Part shown: piece after piece, positions 23,433-31,786 of the stretch
Numbering within the stretch: position 1 is the stretch's first letter
Layout: each line of letters begins with the position of its first letter
Assembly (NCBI GenBank): GCA_032622095.1
Contig: CP136064.1
Location: 187,847,794 to 187,911,793, forward strand
Length of the DNA stretch: 64,000 nt
Reading direction: 5' to 3'
Origin: Siphonodentalium dalli
Lineage: Eukaryota > Mollusca > Scaphopoda > Gadilida > Siphonodentaliidae
The notes under the pieces: model-generated
Databases searched by the model: none
Seen by the model: only the letters and a program-made list of their open reading frames with translations
Told to the model about the DNA's origin: nothing
Program-made: the position numbers and the translations under genes

Positions 23433-25672
23433 ATGTTTGCGATTTCAACATTTCTACGATTGTAGATCAGAGGAAAGCACAAGAAATTTCGAGAAACACC
23501 TTTGTAGTCAATGTTAAGTCCGAACGGAAGATATGTTTTAAGTACGCCCATCCAATGATTTTCGCGTTCTAGGCGTATTGAATCGGTTTGGTCTTCGTCG
23601 GCTAGAATTGGTGTCTGTTCTATTGGCTGAAAGCTGAAATGGGATTTAATGTCATGATTAGATGAGTTGAAATGATCGGAAATTTGCATGTCGAGTTTTT
23701 TGCGAACACTGGAAAGATGATTAGACATTCTAACTTTGAGAGAGGTTTTTGTTTGTCCAACATATTGTATACGGCATCTTTTGCATGTGATTAAGTAAAT
23801 TACATTTTTAGAATCACAATTAAGTTCGCTATGCATTTGATACGATATGCGTGTTTGTTCGCTGGTGAAAGTGTTACTAGTATTGATATATCCTATTGTA
23901 TTGATGTAACATCGTTTTTTGTGACAAAATGAGGCTGAACCATTACCCAACACCGGCCGGTTGTGCCGTATCCTTGTTGGTTCAGTCGATGTTGGGTCAT
24001 GGCGTGACGAGTTCAATTCTCTGAGAGTTTCGGACTTTACTTGGCGCAGTAATCTACTAGAGTAGCCGCGCGGTCGTAAAGCCTGGAAAAGCACTGAACA
24101 AGCTTGATTTAGGTCGCTTCTGTTCGTGCAGTTCCGGTGATATCGAATGATTTGAGATTTAATCAATCCATTGAAAAGTTTTGGCGGATGGAAAGATTTA
24201 CGATGAAGTAGCTGGTGAGAATCCGTTGGTTTCGTAAAAAGTTTTGTATCTAAAATGTTGCATGATGTAAATTGTGGGCCCTTAAATATTGTTAAATCAA
24301 GGAAATCAATGCTGGTTTGCGATATTGATTCTTTGAGTTTGATTGATTCGTCATGACTGTTCAAGATGTCCAAGAACACCCAAAACTCATCCAGACCATG
24401 AGTCCAAATGATAAATATGTCGTCCAAGAATCTATAATAGGCTAATGGTTGTTTATCAGATTTGGCCAGGGCGCCTTTCTCCCACTCTGCAACAAAAATT
24501 GAGGCAAAATTAGGACTAAACTTCTTGCCCATACTGCAGCCGGAGACCTGTAAATAATATCGTCCATTAAATTCAAAGTCATTCCCTTTAAGAGAAAGTT
24601 CTAATAATTGAAGTAGTTCATCTCCAGGTCTATGAGGATCATGGTGGAAATCAAATGCATTCTTAATTGACTTTAATCCGGCATCGATTCCAATATTTGT
24701 ATACATAGATTCCACGTCGAGACTAATTAGGTAAGCAGAAGATGGAACTTCAATTTTCGACAATTTAATGAGGAAGTCCTCCGTGTCTTTTAGATAGCTC
24801 GGATGGCGGGTAGCAATTGGTTTCAAATAGAAATCAATAAACTCCGAAATGTGGTACGACTCCGAAGCCACGTCGCTGATGATGGGGCGACCGGGTGGTG
24901 TGTATGGATTAGTCCAACAGCTCAAAGGTTTGTGTATTTTAGGTAGCAAATAAAATGTCCTATTATTGGATTCAGGTTTTGCAATTAGATACTGAACATG
25001 TTTTTTCTTTAAAACGTCCTGGTCCAGCAAGCTTTTGAGAATGAGATTGAATTTTAAAACATTGGATTTCCAAATTGGCCCATCCAATGGTTTGTAATAT
25101 TTAGTGTTGCTTAATTGGCGCGTCGCTTCTAGAATGTAATTTTCTTTAGACATGATGACGAGCGAGCTGCCTTTGTCACAAGGTTTGATTACAATGTTTT
25201 TATTGCTGCGAAGAGTTTTTAGTGCAGTTCTTTCAACTTTAGTGAGGTTATCCTCGTTGTGAAATTTTGGTAAATTTGTGATGTCGGTTTTGACTAAGCC
25301 AGCGACCTCGGGAATGGAGTGGTCAATCTGGCGATCAGAGGGGGTCCATATCGAAGGTTCTTTAAATTGATCTTTTAAACCTGTCGAATTGCGAAAGAAA
25401 TCAGCCATAGCTGTTACTTCCCTAAATTGCATGCTTGCTGGACCGCCGTTCATTTCCATGGCATACATAGAGTCTGGTAAAACCAATGTTCCATCCTCCG
25501 TCTCAACAACATGTGGTGTTTCTTTGAGATCGGGTGGGGTAGGAACAAAGGTTAGACCATACCTAAGTATTGATTTCTCACCAGCGCTCAGGGAAAGGTC
25601 GGGTACAAGATTGACTATCTCGGTGCCGAGACCGACTCTTTCCGCATGGCTGATGCCCTTCTGAGGAATTAG
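23306..25672 (-). CDS. Penelope-like ORF2: reverse transcriptase with GIY-YIG endonuclease
   Basis: This frame would be translated by -1 frameshifting from ORF1, giving about 788 residues from the shift point. There is no ATG for the first stretch, and open coding runs right up to the ORF1 stop. The N-terminal part carries LRYGLTFVPTPPDLKE, typical of Penelope proteins, and NKNIVIKPCDKGSSLVIM. The RT core follows: FYLLPKIHKP, GRPIISDVASES, AYLISLDVESMYTNI (motif A), SGCSMGKKFSPNFASIFVAE (motif B), YYRFLDDIFIIW (motif C, catalytic DD), and IDFLDLTIF. The C-terminal GIY-YIG nuclease has NVIYLITCKRCRIQYVGQTK with the catalytic Arg in SLKVRMSNH and a downstream Glu in RLERENHWM. It would reverse transcribe the element RNA at nicked chromosomal DNA. 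No internal stop was seen. Confidence 0.9.
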   Translation of the reverse strand, partial: LIPQKGISHAERVGLGTEIVNLVPDLSLSAGEKSILRYGLTFVPTPPDLKETPHVVETEDGTLVLPDSMYAMEMNGGPASMQFREVTAMADFFRNSTGLKDQFKEPSIWTPSDRQIDHSIPEVAGLVKTDITNLPKFHNEDNLTKVERTALKTLRSNKNIVIKPCDKGSSLVIMSKENYILEATRQLSNTKYYKPLDGPIWKSNVLKFNLILKSLLDQDVLKKKHVQYLIAKPESNNRTFYLLPKIHKPLSCWTNPYTPPGRPIISDVASESYHISEFIDFYLKPIATRHPSYLKDTEDFLIKLSKIEVPSSAYLISLDVESMYTNIGIDAGLKSIKNAFDFHHDPHRPGDELLQLLELSLKGNDFEFNGRYYLQVSGCSMGKKFSPNFASIFVAEWEKGALAKSDKQPLAYYRFLDDIFIIWTHGLDEFWVFLDILNSHDESIKLKESISQTSIDFLDLTIFKGPQFTSCNILDTKLFTKPTDSHQLLHRKSFHPPKLFNGLIKSQIIRYHRNCTNRSDLNQACSVLFQALRPRGYSSRLLRQVKSETLRELNSSRHDPTSTEPTRIRHNRPVLGNGSASFCHKKRCYINTIGYINTSNTFTSEQTRISYQMHSELNCDSKNVIYLITCKRCRIQYVGQTKTSLKVRMSNHLSSVRKKLDMQISDHFNSSNHDIKSHFSFQPIEQTPILADEDQTDSIRLERENHWMGVLKTYLPFGLNIDYKGVSRNFLCFPLIYNRRNVEIANIFRKNFALLNTKLTEPLDKRVIIAYKKNPSLRDMLVRSRLRP

Positions 25673-27120
25673 TTTAAATGACCTTTAAAGATGTTGGTCC
25701 AGCCTTGGTAGATTTTCGCCGCCGTCTGTGATGTCCAGTGGATGTTGTCATTCTCCACGTGAAAGTCGCGGGGGGGTATTGCCTGTATGACCTTGAGGTT
25801 CTGTGTCTGACGAGCTTGGCTGTTAATGGCACGCAGAACATCCTGGTCCCTAGAATCTAAACTGAATGAGATATTTATTTCCTGAAAATGAAGTGTCGCA
25901 TTAGGAAAAACTTTTCGGAAATTACTAACCATGTTAGTTACCCTGCTTTTAGCTGTGGTGCCTGCTGTTTTGCCTTTGTCGTTGTCTGTCTTCCAGTCCT
26001 CTCGGTTGTTGATGCCAATGTTGATGATGACGTGTCGAGGTGTCTTTTCTGGCTTCGATTTCAGTTTGTGGGCCATGTTGCAGAAATGACCTAAATTGCC
26101 ACCTGGGTAAGAAGCAATACAAACATTTTTGGGAGGATCGACATCGATCCGGGACACATTAGAAGAGCCTAAAATAACAACAGGGTTTTTTATCTGTTTA
26201 GGGAAGGACCAATCCTTCTTAGGGCCAGGTTGACGAAATTTATAAAATTTGGATACCTTAGGTGATGTTGATAATACCTCGGCATACGATGGTGATGATG
26301 TTGAAATCGCTGGCGATGTCATCGAAGCAATGGAACCAACAGGCGAAGGAGGGCTGGAAGAGATGTGCTTTGGTGGTGTTGTTTTCTTGGCTGGTGAATT
26401 TTGAAGTGATGTATTTGGTGGAGTGGATATGCGTGACGTCCGTGGTTTTGGTGCAGGTCTCTGTGGCTGTGGTGTGGCTTTGACGCGTTTTGGTGTGGAT
26501 CTCACAGACGACGACGTTGTCTGATCCCTGCCTGGACTATCCTGAAATTGAAGCTGGCGAGCGATTAGTGGGGGAGGGGAGGGTGACCGACCACGTTTGT
26601 TTGTATGAGTTTGGACGCCAACTCGTGTACCTATCGAGGACTGAAGATTACCACAGATGCTCAAGAACTTTGATTTTGTCTCATTGGTTAATTTGGTGCC
26701 AAAATTCTTCAGTCCCCATTTTAATGCCGTGTCACGTGCTCGGTCGAAGTCAAGGGTTTTAGAAGAAAGAGCCGAAAGAACCTTGACTTCAATTTCTGAT
26801 TCCGTTTTCCGATAATAATTTACCAAAGTTTTCATGGAGTTTAAACCCCACTGAAAAGCGTCCGCTTTAAGCGAATTGAAGACATCCTCACAGGGGAGCA
26901 CTGGTCGGAATGTCTTCTTTCGCCCTGACTCAACGATGGCCGAAAAGCCTTTCGGAAGGACCTTCTTCTCCAAACGGTCCTGTAAAAAATTAATATGGTG
27001 CCAAAGTTGTAGAATTTTGTATAGCAACTTTACTAGATTTGAATGGTCTAAATAAGCCTGGTCTTTTTGCCGCTCTGGGCGGTTAGTTTTTCCACGTTTA
27101 TGTTGTTTTGGTTGAGTCAT
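25669..27120 (-). CDS. Penelope-like ORF1 with SGNH-hydrolase-like C-terminal domain
   Basis: A 483-residue protein starting at the ATG at 27118-27120. Residues 1-25 are very basic. Residues 30-160 look helical. Residues 175-300 are a low-complexity Pro/Ser/Thr/Lys linker, probably disordered and nucleic-acid binding. Residues 312-475 match SGNH/GDSL hydrolase blocks: block I VVILGSSNVSRI (Ser near 319-320), block II SYPGGNLGHF (Gly near 340), block III VIINIGINNRED (Asn near 371) and block V ENDNIHWT with the Asp-x-x-His pair near 458-461. All four catalytic-type residues are kept, so an esterase is possible. SGNH ORFs are known in CR1 LINEs and in rotifer Athena terminons; its role here is unknown. 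The stop codon is immediately preceded by a frameshift heptamer. Confidence 0.82.
   Translation of the reverse strand: MTQPKQHKRGKTNRPERQKDQAYLDHSNLVKLLYKILQLWHHINFLQDRLEKKVLPKGFSAIVESGRKKTFRPVLPCEDVFNSLKADAFQWGLNSMKTLVNYYRKTESEIEVKVLSALSSKTLDFDRARDTALKWGLKNFGTKLTNETKSKFLSICGNLQSSIGTRVGVQTHTNKRGRSPSPPPLIARQLQFQDSPGRDQTTSSSVRSTPKRVKATPQPQRPAPKPRTSRISTPPNTSLQNSPAKKTTPPKHISSSPPSPVGSIASMTSPAISTSSPSYAEVLSTSPKVSKFYKFRQPGPKKDWSFPKQIKNPVVILGSSNVSRIDVDPPKNVCIASYPGGNLGHFCNMAHKLKSKPEKTPRHVIINIGINNREDWKTDNDKGKTAGTTAKSRVTNMVSNFRKVFPNATLHFQEINISFSLDSRDQDVLRAINSQARQTQNLKVIQAIPPRDFHVENDNIHWTSQTAAKIYQGWTNIFKGHLN
25672..25678 (-). promoter_or_regulatory. -1 ribosomal frameshift heptamer T TTA AAC
   Basis: On the - strand ORF1 ends CAT TTA AAC TAA. 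The heptamer T TTA AAC is in the ORF1 frame, fits the X XXY YYZ rule, and is followed directly by the stop. Slipping back one base gives CTA ATT CCT CAG, which is exactly the ORF2 frame (25672 minus 25486, a frame position further in, is 186, or 62 codons). Short inverted repeats follow at 25644-25656 (GCAT/ATGC) and 25618-25631 (TCTCGG/CCGAGA); whether they act as a stimulator is unknown. Confidence 0.8.
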
Positions 27121-27240
27121 TTTGATCCAGGACTTGAATTTTGGCTGTGAATAAAGGTAATGATTAGTAACATATAATACACAAAGAACGGAACGCGAAG
27201 ATATAAAATAAAAAAGTACTTAGGAGCGCACTGTCAAGTT

Positions 27241-27285
27241 GCCTCAACGTTTCGGTAGAATTACCTTCTTCAGGAAGCAAGCTAG
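27241..27285 (-). ncRNA. Hammerhead-ribozyme-like segment in the leader
   Basis: On the - strand: CTGAAGA (27267-27273), a GGTA-ATTC-TACC stem, GAAAC (27249-27253), then GTTG-AGG-CAAC. The order CTGANGA, stem II, GAAA, short stem III is that of a type I hammerhead, a motif known in Penelope-like elements. Against it: an extra A before stem II breaks the usual G10.1-C11.1 pair, the cleavage-site position is a G, and no clear helix I pairs. It is probably decayed or only similar. Confidence 0.3.
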
Positions 27286-27593
27286 GTTCGAATGTTGAGG
27301 TTTTTCCATGGATCTTATATACCCGTGTGAGATAAGCTCCCATTGTGCTCCAGGGTTTCGAGAGACGTGTCAACAGCTATGTTCCTGTTTAAAACAAACA
27401 GTGAAACAATGCATACAAAATGTTTGGCGCCGTCACGACGCCCGTGTTTATTTAAGATCGCGCGTTCTTAATGGGTTGTGTAATGGCTTCCGGAAGCCCC
27501 TAATCCAAATCCTAGTGACAGTACGCAATTAGACAGTAATACATATGTGTTAAGTAAATAGAAATAAAAGATATCCCTGGCACAGGCGATATA

Positions 27594-28045
27594 TATATTT
27601 TGAAAGTGTGGAGAGCGCGGGCACAGGTCGGAATCCGATTTCTTATGTAATTATTTCTATGGAACTAGCTAAATTTTGTTAGGTTGTGTCGGAAATTGAC
27701 ATAAATTTTGTTAGGTTGTGTCAGAAATTGACATCAATTTTGTTAGGTTGTGTCGGAAATTGACATTGAATAATTTGTTGAGCATTGTTGCCATTCAAAG
27801 ATGGAACTAGCTAAATTTGTTTGGGTTGTGTCGGAAATTGACATAAAATATTGTGTTGAGCACAAACTAAGAATAATGGTGTTGACATAAGCTAAAAGCT
27901 AATTGAACTGCGTGTTAATCAAGGTCTGAGTCTAGATCGAACGAGCATATCTCTCAAACTGGGATTTTTCTTGTAGGCAATAATAACCCGTTTGTCGAGA
28001 GGCTCGGTCAATTTAGTGTTTAATAATGCAAAGTTTTTTCTGAAA
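27594..28045 (-). repeat. 5' pseudo-LTR of Penelope-like element
   Basis: Direct repeat of 22981-23432. It contains an orphan copy of the last ORF2 codons (about 27919-28045), which shows it is the tail of a 5'-truncated upstream copy. It ends abruptly at GCAAAGTTTTTTCTGAAA, where Helitron sequence begins. Confidence 0.9.
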
Positions 28046-28191
28046 CCCATCTATCCCCATTACGGTGGCAGTTGAAGGGTGAAGGAGTGGTCGCACAGGC
28101 TCGCAAATGGTCCGATGACACTTCCCTTGGGTTTTTACCCTTAGATAGGAAGTTTGGGCTCAATCGGTCGAGCCGTTTTCGAGTCTATAAA

Positions 28192-28227
<36 letters not shown>

Positions 28228-28251
28228 GGAAGTCTCAAAATATATAGTAGA
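28046..28251 (-). mobile_element. Helitron unit 4 duplicate (5' part only)
   Basis: Copy of 22107-22306. It begins mid-element at the Penelope junction and ends with the 5' terminus TCTACTATATATTTTGAGAC at 28251 on the - strand. Confidence 0.85.
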
Positions 28252-28905
28252 CTAGCAGATTAGCCCGCCACTGTATTTATTTTTGTTTTTCAAGTTAACC
28301 CCGTGCGTCGCTGCCACCGCTGATGCCCGAAATATCGCCCAAGGTCATTTGCGGGTACCCGTGACAAGGTCATGTTGGGTGGACAAAATAACCCAACAAA
28401 AATATTTCCCGTCCCGAGTTGACCATACATAAAAAAAATTCACATCGATGTCACCGCTGACTACCGAGCTATCGTCCAAGGTCATTTGTGGGTACCCGTT
28501 TCAAGATCAATGTCACCTCAGGTGGACAAACTGACCCGACGAAAATCTCCCCCGTCCCTTGGAAGCCCTAAGTACGAAATCCCCAGTTTCCGAGACGGTC
28601 GATTGATGCGTATTTATACTCGTCGTGTATATAAACGCTCTTTAACAACGACAGCGCAGAATGATAACAAATTTCACGTATTCAATACGTTGTGCGAATT
28701 TAGAGTTGTCCTTCCTGCATCGGGTGACACACATCAAAGAGACCATTTAACCCGTCAATATTCCAACGACGGTGGCAGTTGAAGGGCGAAGGAGTGGTCG
28801 CACTGGCTCGCGAATGGTGCGATGACACTGTCCGTGGCATTTTACCCTTAGATATCAAGTTTGGGCTCAATCGGTCGAGCCGTTTTCGAGTCTATAAAGG
28901 ATATA
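28046..28905 (-). repeat. Direct repeat flanking the Penelope-like element, right copy
   Basis: Partner of 22107-22965; see that entry. Differences seen include CTCGCAAATGG for CTCGCGAATGG and TTGAAGGGCG for TTGAAGAGCG. Confidence 0.9.
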
Positions 28906-28906
28906 C

Positions 28907-28908
<2 letters not shown>
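28252..28908 (-). mobile_element. Helitron unit 5 duplicate
   Basis: Copy of 22307-22960 beginning at CTAG 28252-28255. Its 5' end on the - strand is replaced by a long (TA)n run into which the foldback element is inserted. Confidence 0.82.

Positions 28909-28992
<84 letters not shown>
28909..28992. repeat. (TA)n microsatellite, left of foldback element
   Basis: About 40 TA units, followed by a short GA run at 28993-29004. With the TA run at 35362-35468 it flanks the foldback element, so the insertion target was probably TA-rich. Confidence 0.95.
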
Positions 28993-29005
<13 letters not shown>

Positions 29006-29689
29006 TATTATTAACTTCACATGGTGCGGCGCGGCCGCGGAAAGTGCGGCAGTGGCCAGGCACGTCAGGTCTGAAGAATAGGTAAACCGCGATTTTTTTT
29101 ATTTTAAATGCGCCCTATTATGTAATGAATCGACCGATAGCTCCAGTTAGCTAGGGTAGCTTGATCTGAATCATAGTTGGTATGTGTATCTACGGGCAAG
29201 AACGTACTCCCTGTATTTCGTATCGTTTTACCGCTATAATGCTTTGCCGTATACAGGGGAAGTTCGAGAGCGAGGTTAGTACAATTTATTTTTACATGAG
29301 TTACGGGAATTTTGGACTTAGAATTGAACAATTTTGTCAACATTTTTGGTTAGCGGCCGATAACTCTGTTTGGATTTATCGACATGAACAAAAGTTGGTA
29401 TACGTACGTGTGCATTACCTGGATCGAAATACACGACAAATTTAAATAAGGGACCGTCGAATCATTTTACACGAGTTATGGCCCTTGTTTTTACTTATAA
29501 TTCTGCTGATTTTGTTAACATTTCTTATTTCTGACGACAATTTGGATTATTTGAACTGAACCAAAGTTCACCAGTTAAACCAGCCAACATGCCAAGTTCG
29601 TCGAATAAGGGTTCCGTCCAATTATTTTTAACTACGTTACAACATTTTTCGACATACAATCAGCATTGACATCGGTTTAATTAGCGTGT

Positions 29690-31786
29690 TAATCTCACCC
29701 GCGCACCTTTGGCATATATGTCATCGCGCGTCACGTGATTATCATATATATCAGTTTTAGCGCATTTGGGCTCGGTTTTCATCCCAGTGTGCACGGGATA
29801 TGCGTTTTCTGAACACAATATGGGCATGATTTGATTCGTGTGTTAACCCTTTATCAGAATCTCACCACACGCAGCTCGGATTTTTGACATATAGGTCATC
29901 ACGCGTCACGTGATTATCATATATATCAGTTTCAGCACATTGGGCTCGGTTTTCGTCCCAGTGTGCACAGGATATGCGTTTTCTGAACACAATATGGGCA
30001 TGATTTGATTCGTGTGTTAACCCTTTATCAGAATCTCACCACACGCAGCTCGGATTTTTGACTTATAGGTCATCGCTTGTCACGTGATTATCATATATAA
30101 CAGTTTTAGCGCATTTGGGCTCGGTTTTTATCCCATTGTGCACGGGATATACGTTTTCAGAACACAATATGAGCATGATTTGATTCGTGTGTTAACTCTT
30201 TATCAGAATCTCACCACACGCAGCTCGAATTTTTGACATATAGATCATCACGCGTCACGTGATTATCATATGTATCAGTTTCAGCACATTGGGCTCGGTT
30301 TTCATTCCAGTGTGCACGGGATATGCGTTTTATGAACACAATATGGGCATGATTTGATTCGTGAGTTAACCCTTTATCAGAATCTCACCACACGCAGCTC
30401 GGATTTTTGACATATAGGTCATCGCTGGTCACGTGATTATCATATATAACAGTTTTAGTGCATTGGGCTCGGTTTTCTTCCCAGTGTGCACGGGATATGC
30501 GTTTTCTGAACACAATTTGAGCGTGATTAGATTCGTATGTTAACCCTTTATCAGAATCTCACCACACGCAGCTCGGTTTTTTTTACATATAGGTCATCAC
30601 GCGTCACGTGATTATCATATATAACAGTATTAGCGCATTGGGCTCGGTTTTCGTCCCATTGTGCACGGGATATGCGTTTTATGAACACAATATGGGCATA
30701 ATTTGATTCGTGTGTTAACCCTTTATCAGAATCTCACCACACGCAGCTCGGATTTTTTTTTACATATAGGTCATCACGGGCCACGTGTTTATCATATATA
30801 TCAGTTTCAGCACATTGGGCTCGGTTTTCATCCCATGTGCACGGGATATGCGTTTTATGAACACAATATGGGCATGATTTGATAAATGTGTTAACCCTTT
30901 ATCAGAATCTCACCACACGCAGCTCGGATGTTTGACATATAGGTCATCAAGGGCCACGTGACTATCATATATATCAGTTTTAGCGCATTGGGCTCGGTTT
31001 TCGTCCCAGTGTGCACGGGATATGTGTTTTCTGAACACAATTTGGGCGTGATTTGATTCGTATGATAACCATTTATTAGAATCTCACCACACGCAGCTCG
31101 GATTTTTGACATATAGGTCATCGCTGGTCACGTGATTATCATATATAATAGTTTTAGCGAATTGGGCTCGGTTTTCATCCCAGTGTGCACGGGATATGCG
31201 TTTTATGAACACAATATGGGCATGATTTGATTCGTGTGTTAACCCTTTATCAGAATCTCACCACACGCAGTTCGGATTTTTGACAAATAGGTCATCGCTT
31301 GTCACGTGATTATCATATATAACAGTTTTAGCGCATTTGGGCTCGGTTTTCGTCCCAATGTGCACGGGATATGCGTTTTATGAACACAATATGGGCATGA
31401 TTTAATTCGTGTGTTAACCCTTTATCAGAATCTCACCACACGCAGCTCGGATTTTTAACATATAGGTCATCACGCGTCACGTGATTATCATATGTATCAG
31501 TTTCAGCACATTGGGCTCGGTTTTCGTCCCAGTGTGCACAGGATATGCGTTTTCTGAACACAATATGGGCATGATTTGATTCGTGTGTTAGCCCTTTATC
31601 AGAATCTCACAAAAGCAGTTCGGATTTTTGACATATAGGTCATCACGCGTCACGTAAGTATCATATATATCAGTTTCAGCACATTGGGCTCGGTTTTCAT
31701 CCCAGTGTGCACGGGATATGCGTTTTCTGAACACAATATGGGCATGGTTTGATTCGTGAATTAACCCTTTATCAGAATCTCACACA
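29690..31786 (+). repeat. 175-bp tandem array, left arm
   Basis: About twelve units, 174-176 bp each by position of TGTTAACCCTTTATCAGAAT. Each has TCTCACCACACGCAGCTCGG, GACATATAGGTCATC, a CACGTG box in TCACGTGATTATC, GGGCTCGGTTTTC and GTGCACGGGATATGCGTTTT. Open frames across the array drift with the period and are not genes. Confidence 0.95.

Larger units (their letters stand above)
22981..28045 (-). mobile_element. Penelope-like retroelement with pseudo-LTRs
   Basis: On the - strand the order is: 5' pseudo-LTR (28045-27594), an untranslated leader of about 470 bp, ORF1 (27120-25669), ORF2 with RT and GIY-YIG (25672-23306), and 3' pseudo-LTR (23432-22981). The pseudo-LTRs are 452-bp direct repeats that appear identical. 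Each contains the 3' untranslated region and the last codons of ORF2, so the structure is a 5'-truncated copy fused head to tail with a full copy, the arrangement known for Penelope elements. Both ORFs are intact, suggesting recent activity. The 3' end lies in a (TA)n run. Confidence 0.9.
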
